Assembly (NCBI GenBank): GCA_036345935.2
Contig: JADWOT020000006.1
Location: forward strand, 12,684,519 to 12,748,518
From: Taenia hydatigena
Lineage: Eukaryota > Platyhelminthes > Cestoda > Cyclophyllidea > Taeniidae
Length of the DNA stretch: 64,000 nucleotides
Direction: 5' to 3'
The first letter of the stretch is position 1, and every line of letters starts with the position of its first letter. Below are positions 1 through 12,372 of the stretch, piece after piece. The notes beneath the pieces were generated by a model. It ran no database searches. It was not told the DNA's origin and saw nothing but the letters and a program-made list of their open reading frames with translations. The translations under genes and the position numbers were made by a program.

Positions 1-67
1 TTGTTTGGTGGAGTGTATTAGTGCTCACATGTCTTATCTATCCCCAAAACGCTCATCTTCTCCTCAG

Positions 68-250
68 ATAACGGGTGGGCCAGTACTGGACTGGAGTATA
101 CTGTCCCCAACTGACATTGTTGATATTCTTCCTGATTCAAATAAACTACCATTACCATCTGGGAGTTCCGAAATGAATGTAGAGAAAATCATTGCTGCTT
201 TTCTTCATCCAGATGTAATAGATCTTGTATATTCCAAACTTGGTGAATAA
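68..250 (+). CDS. Last exon of an unidentified upstream gene (partial)
   Basis: A pyrimidine-rich tract ending in CAG at 65-67 looks like a 3' splice site. It is followed by an open phase-0 exon of 60 codons ending in TAA at 248-250. The peptide begins ITGGPVLDWSILSP and ends VIDLVYSKLGE. I see no transmembrane segment or recognisable motif and do not recognise the family. The same frame is open upstream to position 5, so the exon could be longer if the splice site is not used. The stop codon overlaps an AATAAA at 246-251, and the next gene begins only 73 bases downstream on the same strand, which supports this being the true 3' end of a gene that starts left of the window. Confidence 0.5.
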   Translation: MTGGPVLDWSILSPTDIVDILPDSNKLPLPSGSSEMNVEKIIAAFLHPDVIDLVYSKLGE

Positions 251-251
251 A
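246..251 (+). promoter_or_regulatory. Poly(A) signal overlapping the stop codon
   Basis: The hexamer AATAAA spans the TAA stop codon of the upstream gene. The 3' UTR would therefore be very short, with cleavage expected inside the 73-base gap before the YOD1 ATG. This is a sequence match plus context; no transcript evidence is available. Confidence 0.45.
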
Positions 252-322
252 AACGGGTTGATATATGTATAGCTGCGAACCATGTTTTATCAATTTCATT
301 TGGGTAGGCATTGTGATCTTTC

Positions 323-2721
323 ATGAACTTTCCACAGACTGACGTGTCCGGCAGACCTGAAAGCAAGGAATCGAACGCTGAGAATCGCGTAGTTCTACGA
401 TGCAAATCGGAAAAGGGGCAGTCGGTCCTTGTGTTGACAGGTGCCTCTACGCTTGACGATTTGGTGACTGAAGTAGTCGCTTCTACAGGTATCAATCGCG
501 AAGTTTTGATTCTTAGATCTGGCTATCCACCCAAGCGCATTAATTTGAGCCCCGAAAATGGTCAACTAACTCTGAGTGAGGTTAGTTTGGTTTTCCTTAG
601 ATTATCCTCTCTTGACTTCATGTATTCAGTCGTCCAAGCTATACAGTTTTTTATTTCCGCTACTTTGATTATAAAACTTGGAGATATGGAATGAAAAGAA
701 ATTCGCGAATTCATACTGTTGAAATCATTTCAGGTATTATATTTTTAGGTCTGATCTATTATTCTTGCCCTTTTTACCTTTTGTAAAGTGTTGACGTAGC
801 GTAGCATTAGCACCATTTAGGTGTTTCTTGCATAGTTGAATCCCTTGTGATACCAACTCATCTGAGTTAAACATTAAAAGCATTGGCATGTAGCGATTTT
901 TCGAAGAATTAAGTCCCTGTAGCACTTAATTAGGTGACTCAACATTTGGCATGAGGGGCCGTGGCCAAGGGAATATTCTTAGTTGCAGTTTTTCAAGCAT
1001 AACAGCGACTTGTTCTCATCGCATTGTTAAACACTAAAGAAGTATTGATAAGCACAAAAGTATCATTTTCGCCCTTAAGCTAAAAATATGCTCAGGTGAC
1101 AGCATCATGGCAGATACAAAGCAATTGGAGGCGCCTTTTCTTGGCAGCAGCAAGGCGTCTTCCTCTCGGCTGATTCGGAAGATCGTTCCTTCTGACGATT
1201 GTTGCCTTTTCACAAGCGTCAATTTTTGCGTTAGCAATCGTGACTCTTCCTGGTTGATTGATGAACCGATCGTAACAAATGCTGAAGCCGTGCGGGAGAC
1301 GCGTACGCTTATCGCCCATACTGTACTCAGCGACCCAGTTACTTTTAGCGAGGCCATTCTAGGAATGCCTGCGGAGGACTATGCAAAATTCATCCTGGAG
1401 GTATGCTATTTTCACTTTCATAGACAGAACGGGTACAAAGCCTTGCAAACAAATGAATGAATATCCTGCCCATTTCCGAAAACTACTATCTGTCAGCAAA
1501 TTGCTATGCTTTTAGCAATCATAACGTAAAGAACGTAAAACACGCACAAGAAAAGCATCTTCCCCAAATGGTTGTGGAGGATAGTCTCAGCAAAAGTAGC
1601 CGAAAAACTGAAGTAACTTGAATTTAAAAACTTTCTTATCGTATTGCAATTTCTCCGATAAACAGCCAGAATAATAGTTGGTTCTTGTGTTTACTACAAA
1701 TCTGTAGATACTGCAGTCTGGGTCGATTGTGTGAAATGTCGACTGTAAATCAGATTGAGTTCCTCGATTGTAGTCTCATCTATTTCCAAGATCCGACTCA
1801 CTAAATTAAATTTATTTGATCAATCATGGACTACACTGTTAAGTCATCTGCCTTAACTTCTGTCTACAGTGGTGATCGTAGTAAAGGCGGGTCTCCCCAA
1901 AAATGCATTTATGGTTCGTCACTAATCGAAATTGCATTTAAGTGATGGCACATCCTTGAGATGATAAAATTAATGTGAGTCCAAATTAAGTGCTGGTTGT
2001 CATTGACATATGGCAGTCAGATATTTTGGTTAATTATAAACGGCGGCCATGCAGTTTTGCTAACCATATCAAATTCTATGTGAATAGCCTCACCGCTGGG
2101 GCGGTGGAATCGAAGTTTCCATTCTCTCGATGCTTCATGAAGTCGAGATAGATGTTGTGGATGTGCTCACGAGTCGCATCGATCGATTCGGTGAAGACAA
2201 GGCCTATTCTCATCGCATACTCCTGCTTTACGATGGAATTCACTATGATGCACTCGCTGTGGAGCTTTTGGACTTTGGGACGCTTCAGACAATCTTCCTG
2301 ACCACCCAGAATTCGGTGGGTATACTTGTATGTCATTTTGCACAGTTGTTGTTGGTATAGATTTTGTTCCGAATTTCTCACTCGTGAACTGGTTATTGAC
2401 TTTTGGACTATGTATTCGAACTGCCCCCTAGATCTGCGCGTTGGCCTTCCTTTACCACTTTATTGTCAATAACTTCCTATCCTTAGCTCAAATTACAAGG
2501 ACCTTGCTTGTATTTTGATGCCTGGTTCTGTTTTAACATAGGTGCTGGTGGAGGCTCAATCACTAGCACGTGAGACAAAGCTGGCGGGTCAATTCACTGA
2601 CTTGACTAACTGCAATCTCATGTGCACCATCTGTCGCACTCCTCTAAGAGGCCAACAGGGGGCTCAACAGCATGCCAAGTCCACTGGCCACGCCCAATTT
2701 CAGGAGCGCACCCCCCTCTAG
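323..2721 (+). CDS. YOD1: YOD1/OTU1-like ubiquitin thioesterase, complete
   Basis: Exons 323-575, 1096-1400, 2088-2315 and 2542-2721 join in frame to about 321 residues (human YOD1 is 348). Order: N-terminal UBX-like domain (about 18-90), OTU cysteine-protease domain (about 108-255), C-terminal C2H2 finger (C-x2-C...H-x5-H, about 288-312). The catalytic cysteine is in PSDDCCLF (about C122) and the catalytic histidine in YDGIHYD (about H238). IDRFGED before the histidine is a YOD1 signature. In known homologues this enzyme trims ubiquitin chains on p97/VCP clients in ER-associated degradation, and the UBX-like domain binds p97. All junctions are phase-consistent; exon 1 must use the GTGAGG donor at 576, not the nearby GTTAGT. 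An acceptor-like TTTCCACAG ends at 337 just inside the annotated start, so the mature 5' end may be made by trans-splicing or a further exon. A complete, probably active enzyme. Confidence 0.94.
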
Positions 2722-3559
2722 TGTCGTAGTTTCACTCAATTAAACTTCGTCATTGCTGCTCCTTCACATCTTTTGACTTGAAGTCAGTTCCATGCTCATG
2801 AGTCAATTGTGATGAGAGTAAGTTTGCCCGGCGTTGATGGTATCGCCTGTGATACTCCATTAATTCTCACACTGGGTACTTAACCGCCAAATACTCATAA
2901 ACTTCTGTTCTGCATTGGGGTCCGGCGGGGGAGGCGCGTCAACTGCGCGTGGATGCCCTACAACACTTCCATAGAAGGCAAATGTATGGTGTTTTCCCCG
3001 GGGGAGATCCGTTGGCATGCGCTGGGTCGTCACGCATCCAATCCAGAGGAGTGTGGGTGATTCATTCTCATTCTAGAGCGAGCTACGCCAGGAATGAGGG
3101 AAGTTTGGGACTTCCATGGTTCGAGCCGGTGTAAAGAGGTTATCGTTCACATAGAAATGGCCTAGGGCTGACCGAATGGTCTAGTCTTGCTGCCATCGTA
3201 AAAGCGATGTAAATCGATGCAAATAAATATGCAATGAAATGAAATGGCAGGCTTCTACACTAAATGCAATGTTGTGCATATCCTTAATTAAGCTAGTATC
3301 GTTGAAAAAGGAACTAATTTAAAATGTATATTTGGTGTGTTATATTTTCAAAATTGGCGCGCTTAAAAATGCAAGAAAATGCAGACGCTTTGCCAAACTT
3401 ATTTTCGTATTTGCATCACGGCTAGTCCTAATACATTTAGCTCCGGTTCTTTGTAATTATGGTTCCATCCCGATGCATACTGATCCTTCACTAACTTTTA
3501 CGTAAATGACCCACGGACTCATTATTTGTGCAAGTAGCCTTCTGTGCAATGTTTGAACT
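2722..3559. other. Intergenic stretch with a possible short interspersed element
   Basis: No supported exon. About 2920-3245 is GC-richer than its surroundings. It carries GGTTCGAGCC near 3119, matching a tRNA-type Pol III B box, and ends in a degenerate ATGAA/AATAA-type tail (about 3215-3245). That layout resembles a tRNA-derived SINE, but I could not find a convincing A box or a second copy in the window, so the identity is open. Confidence 0.25.
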
Positions 3560-3839
3560 AGAAGAAGGTGGCGGCAACTTTCCTCCTGAAGATTTTGCGA
3601 AGCTGGCCCAGGCGCGTTTCGCAAATGAACTTAGCGGGTTCATTATCACAGTGGCTGCAATATATGCCGGTAAGATTGTTCTCTGTCTTATGATTTTAGT
3701 TGCATTTTTCACAAATCCATGAAAATAGATCTAGCGCATCAGCACGATTCTGGAGCCCCATCCTGGCCTATCCTTGTATTATTACAAATGCCACCTGCAT
3801 AGTCCCATACTCACGACGTTTTCAGCCTCATTAAAATAA
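3560..3839 (+). CDS. Candidate 3' end of a small membrane protein gene
   Basis: A 110-base open exon, about 3560-3669, reads NFPPEDFAKLAQARF then SGFIITVAAIYA, a short charged stretch followed by a hydrophobic segment. It ends at a good donor (GTAAGA at 3670). Splicing to CAG at 3823-3825 keeps phase and closes the frame after four codons (A-S-L-K-stop, TAA 3837-3839). AATAAA lies across that stop (3835-3840), the same arrangement as at 246-251. I could not identify 5' exons or the family. It may be the tail of a small single-pass membrane protein, or chance. Evidence is composition, splice signals and phase only. Confidence 0.28.
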
Positions 3840-4577
3840 ACCTTATCCTTACTAGAGAGACTTGGTCATCAATGCACCCGGTCCCTGCACGGCTCGTGGC
3901 CGATACTCGATTGCGTCTGGAGTTCTGATAACGGCGCCGCAAACCCAACCACACGGTGCCAAGATGACCAGCTGGTTTGCCTTGGGCAACGGCCGCATTC
4001 ACTTCTATTAGTTAAAAAACTACATGGTTAGGCCTTCCCGCCTGTGCCAGGAGGTTTGCACGTTTACGTCCACGCCTCTCACCAAAATCTTGGATACATA
4101 TGATGGAACTCGTATGTGATCTTATTTAGGTTAGTCAAAATGCCAGTAATTGGCTGCCTGAATGCGCCCTTAAGTTAGAAACGTCTTTGAAATATGTTGC
4201 TCATCTCGTTTAGCGACCGGCAAGTTACGTCCCATTAGTCGATTAGAGCTAGCAGGTAATCCGCAATTGGTGATTTGAAGCCAAGGTCGCGTGATAATGA
4301 GGAAAAGTAGGTAAGATGCACATGATAAAATTCCGACAGATTATGTACACGCAGGGGTTTCTCTCAAATACATAAAATGCGTCATGTCTTAAAATTGGTC
4401 AATCTAGGGATTTTGGTCGAGGTAATCCCTTAAAACCTGATCAATTGTTTCCTTGGCTTGCGAGGATGCATTCAGGTCCTAAAAAGACAAGTTTGCTCAT
4501 TTTAGCAAAAAGAAAGGATGTCAAAACATTTTCTTGATGCACACATTAACTGGTATTCTTTAGAGGTACACGGTTGC
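3840..4577. other. Intergenic region between convergent genes
   Basis: It holds the presumed 3' flank of the MORC2-like gene. On the minus strand, 3867-4000 has a 49-codon open stretch, but TGA lies directly upstream and there is no good acceptor. I see no repeat or RNA gene. Confidence 0.3.
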
Positions 4578-7500
4578 CTATCTTCTTAGTCCGATCATGC
4601 TCATCAAGAGCCGTAGCCCTGGAGCGTTGGACCTAAAAACGGGTAGTGTGACGGATTCGCCACTGGGCTCAAGGGCTAACGTAATATCCAGCAAACCAAT
4701 ACCAGGAGTTATGGTCATCGAGGGGAACGGGAAACGCACTGGAGCAATTTTGTCCAGGAGCCTAGCGACGTCCACTCGAAGATTTTGCAAAGTTTCACCG
4801 ATGAGCTGGGTTTCTTGTTGGAAATTGCTAAGTAGCTACGGCGAGAACTCAGGACTATTAGTTTGCTCAATTGCACTGACGCGAATGGGATACTAATAGA
4901 ATAACTTACAGCACGTAGGCCTTGCTCGTACCGGTCGAAGAACGATTCAAGTGGGAATTCAGCCAAGTCGACTTCCGTTAGTGTATGAATGCGCTCTTTT
5001 TCCATTGGCCATTTCGGCGGGAGGAAATAACGTAAACAGATTCTAGGCGGGTAGTTCTTTTATCATTTTTTTTCCAAAGTGATTAAAATAAATGATAGTT
5101 CAATGCCTACGAGAAAAGCTAGCCGAGATTGCATTGCCAAACAAGGTAAAATATGCAATTTTACGAGGAAAGGTACTAGATAAACTGCTCACTTTAATTT
5201 TTCGGCAATTTTTGTAGTTGTTGCAGCATTCTAAAACAGAAAATCCCTCTTCAAAGATGGTGATAAGGATCGAAAATTGAACCACAACCACTCACGCGCC
5301 CATCTTTGGCAGACAATGTAGGTCCCGTATCTCCTGCCGAGTCTTCATGGCTGTTAATGAGACGTATCAGATGCAATAGTACGATTGCAAGGGTGGAAAT
5401 ATGCGAATAAGAGGACCTACTGCTCCTTTGCAGCTTCAGAGGGTGATTCTTTAGGTGAACCGTTTGAAAGGAGGGACGCCGATTTGGCAACACTCTCTGA
5501 TGTCTCCTTCGGTGTGTTATCGCATGCGCTGCAAGAATTCAACTGAAAGCAAGATGTGGTGTGAAAATCACTTGGTTATCCCGCGACATGTGTAAACGCA
5601 AAATTCCATTATTTACGTAAAAACCAAATCGTAATGAGCTCAAAGAGTCGCTGCACTTTTGATGCCTCCTCAGTGATGCACTTTGCTACACTTTTATCTT
5701 AGAGTATTTTCGCGTTTGGACACGGTTTAAAACCTAAGTAGGAACGGGAATGGACTAACAAAAGAATGCAAAAAAAACATGCTTTTGCATCATGAAACCA
5801 TCTTGGTTACCTAATTTCGATAATAATAAAGTAATTTGCCTTACACTGCATTTAAATTAATGCATACTACAACTTACAACGCAATAAAATCAGAAAATAA
5901 CACCAGATGTGGAATAATTTGGGGAACAAGAGCGTGGAGAGCGGGGTAAATGACAGTATTTGGTTAGCTTCAAACAAATCGGACACTAGTAAACCGAAGT
6001 TTTAGACCGCATGAAACGATGAAAAAGAATATGAAGCAAAAATTCTCAAAAAACCCTATTAACCCTCGTAAAGCCCGTCAATCAATGAGTTTTCATCAGT
6101 AAATGTTTAAATTTCAGACATTCTGGCACCTATCATTTTTCAAATGAAGCTACACCAATTTAGCAATGCTATGGCTCTCCCAGTTTACTGCGAATAGGTG
6201 ACGCCGAATCGGGAAAAAAATGTAATATCGCATAACTTTACGCACTGTCCTTCAACAACAACAACTCACATTTTCTCGGGTAGCATTCTCATTTGTATCG
6301 GTCATCGAGGTGCTCCTGCTACCTATCTTGATGCCGACATTTGACTCCGCTATCGTCTTTACACTCGGTTTTTCATGAGGAACTCCATCTTCCTCTTCCG
6401 AGACGATGTCTCCCCCTTCTTCCTCTTCTGAATCTGCACTCTGCCGTCGTAACGAACGACGAGACGACTGAGGTTCAAATACGCACAGATGGATTTTCAT
6501 GCTTTTGCACAGAAATAAAAATAGCACAAGGTAGATAGTAAGAAAAATAACCTACGGCGTGACGGGACATATTCACGCTGGAAGAGACAGATTTGGGCTT
6601 GGGTAAGGAGGTGGATACTTTTCGAGTTGCCAACCTCGGCGTTAAATGAGCCTCCGGCAAAGCACTCATCCGCTTCTTATCAGCAACTGTGATGGTGCGG
6701 GCAGGTGGTGAGGCGGCGCGTGTACTCCGCTTCTTAGCCGGTGGGGTAGAGTTCAGGAACGATCGACACGATCGTTTTCCACGACCACGGACAGACGGTT
6801 CTTCGTCTGGATCGAGGATCAGCTCCAGTTCCTCCTATGTAACAAAAAGTGCAGATCTTCACCCACATAAAGTCGACACCCATCAATTAACGGCGCAATC
6901 CATTTAATCGTCATTTCAACTCCGCAGCAAGTTGACATGACCAAACAGAACGCTGGAGAGTGCCGCCCCAATTTCTTTCTAATGATTAACTGTCCTGATT
7001 ATACTAACGCCACTACATAAAATCGTGTCAGTCTTACCACATTTGGCCAAAAAAAATAAGTATATTGCATAACAAATTACCTGCTTTTTGCGAATTTGAG
7101 CTTCCAACTCAGCCTGTCGCTGTTCTTTAGTCTTAATTTTGCGTTTGAGAACACCCAACAGTGGACTCATATCCTCTTCAGGCGTTTCACAGCTGCAGAA
7201 AGCATAAAAAGGTTAACCAAATGAAAGCCAGTGACAATCGGTAGTAACGGCCTGTAGTCAAGAAAAGTTCTAAGCTAAAGCAAAAACTCAACACACAAAT
7301 GCACGCCAATCGGGATTCGAATTTGGGATAGAATGACAAGGCACTAATATGAGCAGACAATGAGCAAAACCTTCGATGTTTTTGATCGGGGTTGTCTCGG
7401 CACTGCCAATTGTCAGGAACATCACGACCCACTTGACTATGTGAATAGGGGAGAACTCTCCATTTGAGACATTTGTCTGAAAAGGAGGACAAATTGAAAC

Positions 7501-10500
7501 TTATTAATGCGCAAAAAAGGGACCGGAGTGCATTTAACCACGATTACAACGTGTAAATGATTTACTATCGCCATGGCCACGGGATTCTCTATTTTTCACT
7601 GGGTGGGATTTTAGATCCTTCGGAAAGTGAAAAGAAACTTCACGAATTCGCGAATAGGAAATTACGCAGTAGAATAAAACTGTGGTGGGAGAATGGATGG
7701 GTTATACGTTCGAATAGGCTCGGCATTTGTAGACAAGAAGACGCGTCACTACGGAATTTATGCCTTTTATGCAACAATGCTGTCCTGAGAGCAAAATTTT
7801 CTCCGTTTCAGGTCTCAAATTATGAAACGGTGGATAAACTCTTAGTTTTAAAGGGCAGACAATACAATGACCCCACAATTCATCAAGCGTGAAAAAGTGT
7901 GTAAATGAACCAAATAACCACACCACAGAAGTAGAACTACGGGGGTGGATAAGAAATCAACTCTAACAAAGGTATTATGTTATTAGGAATAAAAGATGAA
8001 GTTTTAGTTCATTTCAAACTCTGGAAGGGCTACAGTTCCATTATTAAATTAACCTAAGAGTAGTAGTCTCAGAACTCACCGCATTGGACGCAGAGGGAGA
8101 CACAAGAGTAGCGTTTGCGAGCATACTTCTCGTCATCACTAGGTGGATCTCTCCAACGTGCAGATAAATAACCAAAACTCTTCCAAAATCTGTTCGTATC
8201 TTCACTTCCATTTTTCTCGATCGCTAAGTCGTCCCAGTACTGCATCAGATGATCGGCCATGGCTCGCATCAACTGGCGGAACTCCTTTGCGTCCGCAAAG
8301 TCTTGCTTGTTGTGAGTTGGCTCTGAAAACGTCGAAAATGGGTGAATACGTCCATTTTGTTATGTATATCGCCACGAAAGACGATCGTTGTGCTCATTTA
8401 CGGACAAATGTGAAAACTCCCTTCAATTTCGGATCAAGATTTTACACGCGGTCACTTCCACAAGTTGCAAGAATGTAAAGGTAAAAACAGTTACAAAAAT
8501 ATTCATTAATATTTGTTTCGACTCAAGAGTCTGATTATGGGCCCACAAATAAGACCGGATGACGAAATCCGCCACCCTCTGATGATATTCAGCCATTTGT
8601 CGGAACTTTCGAAAGTTATAACCACAACGAATAAAGACAGACTGGAGCGTGAATTGCGGCCATATCAAAAAGGCATGTCAATAAACTATCAATCTTGGAA
8701 TAGTGCATAACAAATCTAAAGTAAAAAAATGATCTAAAATCACCCAAATTCAAGCTAACGTTATTAATGTTCAATGAATAGAACTTTTGAATGAAACAAG
8801 ATTTACAGACAGCCACTGTTGAAAGACAGGAGACTAAAGGACTATCCATACATCTAATTTTTAAACAAAGGGCGTGACGAGAGTCATCAGAGGAAGACAC
8901 TTGACCTTGAGGAGATTAATACGCCTGAAACGGCCACAAATAAGCTGCAAAATCACATTCTGGGCGGCTTACCTAGAACCATATAGGGTACATCAACGAT
9001 GCCCACAACACCCCGGCACATCATGCTAGAGTCTTGTTGGGGACCAATCCTTTGGTACATCTTGATTAGTCGTGAACAGTTGTACACGAACATTCCATCA
9101 CAAGCGCGGTTGACCACATTCATACCAAAATAAAAGGTAAGGGTCTTGGGATCCTTAAGTGTCTTCTGCTTCCGAGCTACAACGTTTTGTTTAACGGTAA
9201 CAAGATTTCGTTTTTCCGCAGCAGCGTTGTTCAATCGACGAATCAGCTTCTACAGATGAAACGCAAACAATATATCACTTAGTGGAAGTGACTATTGAAA
9301 TTACACAAAAAATAGCATTGATTTCACAAATCCATGGCCTTTCAAATATATACCCCAAGATTCGCAAGTCAGTAACTACATGAAGTAGAGCATAAGGCAA
9401 CTCACAAGATGCTCATGGTCCTTGGAATTCTCATACCGAAGTTCACAATCACGTGCCTTACTCTCAGCCTCTATGGCAAGCAATTCGGCTGGAACAAAGG
9501 AACAAATTTGGTCGAATTCGATAAATAATCGAGGAGAATGTTGAAATAACTTTTACATAGATTCTGGAAGCTAAATGACATCAAAACATCTGGGTGGTAG
9601 TAAAATCGGACTTTGGAATGAGTCACAGAATAAGAAAAGCAACAAGAAATAAATCGATTGAAAGGGACAGAAGCGGTATTGCAGTAAGTTACGATAAAAT
9701 GAATTGGTATTATTAGTTTTAACTGTTCATTGAATAGCGCGAGCCCTTCAGCCCCCGAACTTTTGATCCCCATCCTAATAACATTAATGTTATTTTCGCA
9801 AATAGTCAGTTCACCCGTTTGTTTACTTATAAAAGTTCCAACCATAATTATGTCAACGTATTTAGGAAGCACTAGAACGCTACATTAGAGTGCATGCGAT
9901 AAAATGAGATTCATAACCTAGCCAACGTGAGACCTGTGAAGAAGGAAGCATCAGATGAAAAATTCCGAGGTTAAAGACCAAAGACCTCGAAAGAACCTAG
10001 TGAATACTAAAACTGAATCCAAACTAACTTGATATTGATTTTTTTGAACGATTCTCGGGCCGAAAAATATTCATCTTGTTACTTTTGAGAAAATATACAT
10101 TCTGACAACGGGGATGCTATGATACGGTAGGAAACGCACTCCAAAGTATTAGTGGCACTGCTGCAGAATACTTGGTTGTGGTACTCCCAAGATAAAAATT
10201 GTACTGCATAAAAAAACACTCAGGCAAGAAGAAAACCAGTCAGCACTCCTACCGACTTTGACATCTTCCTTGGCCTTGGCTAGCTCACGCTCAGCCCGTG
10301 TACGAAACGTTTTGCTGGCAAAGTTGTAACGTTTAACAGCATACAGTGTGTCTAAAAGCCGTTTCGTTTGAACTTTTCGAGATTGGATGTAGACCTTCAT
10401 CCTGGGGTCCGCATAGAGTATAGACACATAGGCACGGAGACTGCGTTTCTCTGGAGGGAGTCTAAATCACATAATTACGTTGCCGTACACAGCTTCAGAA

Positions 10501-11439
10501 AAAAAAAACATAGACTAAAGAAGCAGAATTCTTTGTCTTACTCGATCTCTGCGTGAGGCTCCATCGGATCCTCCTTGTCAGAACTAGCAGCCAAAAGAAT
10601 ATCACGAGGATCCGTGGTGATATCAAGTTCTGTAGAGCCATTGTCCAATAACTTCATATTATATACAATAACCAATGTGCCACTATCGCCCTTAATTCTA
10701 TCGAACTGGTTAAAGAAATCCCTCGCACATTGAAAAGGTGAGAATTTATAGATTATTTGCATTTCGACTTCGTGCTAAAGGAGTTATGAGCTACTCACGT
10801 TGTACCTTTTTTTGGTCGTCAGGGGAAGAAACGTAGGGTGACCTGTCGTTTACTCGAAAGGTAGGTAAAGGCACAATAACTTCATCCAACTTTTCCGTCT
10901 CGTGGAATGTTCGAGACAAGAAGACGCAGCTAAAAATCCCATCTCTTTTTGTAAACAGTATCATGTCGTTTCCAATACGCATAGAACCACTATAAAATGT
11001 CACGTCAACAATAAAGCTTACGATTTAAGTCCATTACCGTACATTCCAATCGACGATCGATCGTCGGATCTTTTAAACGATTTCCCAAAAACAATCACAT
11101 TTTTTGCCTCATCTATGGGAAGAAAGATCTAAATAACCCAATTTACCAGCAGTCATTCCACAACCATTGTCAAGGAAATACAACAGAAATCCACCTCGCA
11201 AAGTTTGATTCTTGACTAAAGTCAATCAACAACTATCGGAAGTGACTCACCAGTAAAAATATCTATTTCTGTTGCTCCTGCATCCCGCGCGTTATCAATA
11301 AGCTCGGCGATGGCTCCAAAAAGAAATTCATGTGTGGTTCTGCAAGATTAAAGACAATCGTTCACAGAAATTCTTACGAGTTTGTATGTAAGTAGTCGAA
11401 ACTCAGCTGAGCACGACTAAGACGTGCGTATGTTTCCAT
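4578..11439 (-). CDS. MORC2: MORC2-like GHKL ATPase with CW zinc finger
   Basis: Exons in transcript order: 11378-11439, 11251-11339, 11147-11215, 11022-11112, 10806-10989, 10542-10774, 10253-10461, 9406-9488, 8973-9249, 8080-8322, 7371-7476, 7081-7192, 6556-6834, 6270-6467, 5421-5528, 5296-5350, 5193-5230, 4910-5042, 4578-4835; about 940 residues (human MORC2 is 1032). The N-terminus has [17 protein letters not shown], then the GHKL motifs [10 protein letters not shown] (catalytic E33, N37), DNGCGM and YGNGLKSGSMRIG. An S5-like transducer with a coiled-coil insertion follows, then a CW zinc finger (C-x2-C plus two later cysteines, with KW and NW), a basic/acidic disordered region, and a C-terminal coiled coil starting at [10 protein letters not shown], which is MORC2-specific. 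MORC2 is known to compact chromatin and silence genes with HUSH. Junctions are phase-consistent except 6270 to 5528, where an exon or another acceptor (for example at 5506) is needed. The CW exon uses a weak donor, GTTTTG. The chromo-like domain of vertebrate MORC2 was not found. Confidence 0.92.
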
Positions 11440-12066
11440 TGGAGAATATGTAAGTTCCCCTTGCTATTTGGCAACGATATGCACAGCAAAAAACAAGTAT
11501 AGCCACAAATAACGACACCTGTGACAAGCCCTCAGAGGCTCTAACACCAACTGAGCTTGTGCATTAAACAATACCTTTAAATAACCTTCATCTTTCTAAT
11601 TTAGTTAATAAAAACATGTAGAGTCACATCTAGATTTCGGCGTTTTGCTTTAAATTTTTTAATGCATGCTGACAGAATATATGCTCACATTGTGTCCAGC
11701 AGGCTACTGATTAACTAATTTTAAGCTGTCGTTCCGATAAAGTAGTTAAAACATTGTAATGCATGCCTTGGGTCTCTACAAACCCTAATATTTGTGTATC
11801 CACTCAGTTCGTCAACATCCATAAATTCGGGGATTTGAAATATTTTCCACACGTACCTTTGAATGCATTAAAATTTAGGAGTAATTCACCTCAACTTGGT
11901 TTGGGTTAGCACGCTTTCAGCCACCTAGTTTACCCTTTCGCTATCATTAACTCCATCGTATTTCCATCTCTAAGGTGTTCTTTTTCCCCACATTCCTAAA
12001 TTATGGCGCTAAACATGCTATTTTTTGTGTATTATCAAAAAGCATATAAATACTTCCCAAAGGCAT
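11440..12066. other. Intergenic DNA upstream of MORC2
   Basis: The presumed promoter side of the MORC2-like gene. It is AT-rich, and I see no coding exon, repeat arm or RNA gene in it. Confidence 0.4.
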
Positions 12067-12180
12067 TGTAGTACTTTGTTTGTTTGGACTACCGGTATCG
12101 GTCAGGGTCACAGAGGTGGCCGTATCGCCCTAGCTGCGTGGGCTAGCCTCCGGGCCATGCCAGCAGCTTATTTCCCTCCG
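12067..12180 (-). repeat. Short repeat arm, truncated copy
   Basis: Reverse-oriented copy of a roughly 190-bp element present nine times in the window. It starts with the reverse complement of the element's 3' end (TGTAGTACTTTGTTTG) and runs through the conserved CAGAGGTGGCC and GGCCATGCCAGCAGCTTATTTCC blocks, then stops. The GTAGC-terminal half is missing. Confidence 0.75.
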
Positions 12181-12372
12181 TCCGCAGCGTAGCCATCTGC
12201 GTCTTCCCCAGGAACTTGAGAAGTCACATTTGAACGGCAAGAAGTATTTTGCTAACGTGGGAAAGGCCCAAGTACTACTAATATGGCGCGGTGGCAACGT
12301 TGCCAAGCGAAAGTCCAATGAGGAATGACTGAAGCTCCAGGTGATCTAACGCAGAATTGAACTATGAATTAA

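Noticed and set aside
3867..4000. 49-codon open stretch on the minus strand (ending GPGALMTKSL)
   Set aside because: It is preceded in frame by TGA with no convincing acceptor between, and no family resemblance.
5641..5705. Possible MORC2 exon reading [18 protein letters not shown]
   Set aside because: No acceptor and donor combination resolves the phase problem, and it does not resemble the chromo-like domain expected there.
9471..9872. 133-codon minus-strand open frame in the MORC2 region
   Set aside because: It lies in an intron. The real exon at 9406-9488 uses a different frame and aligns with MORC2.
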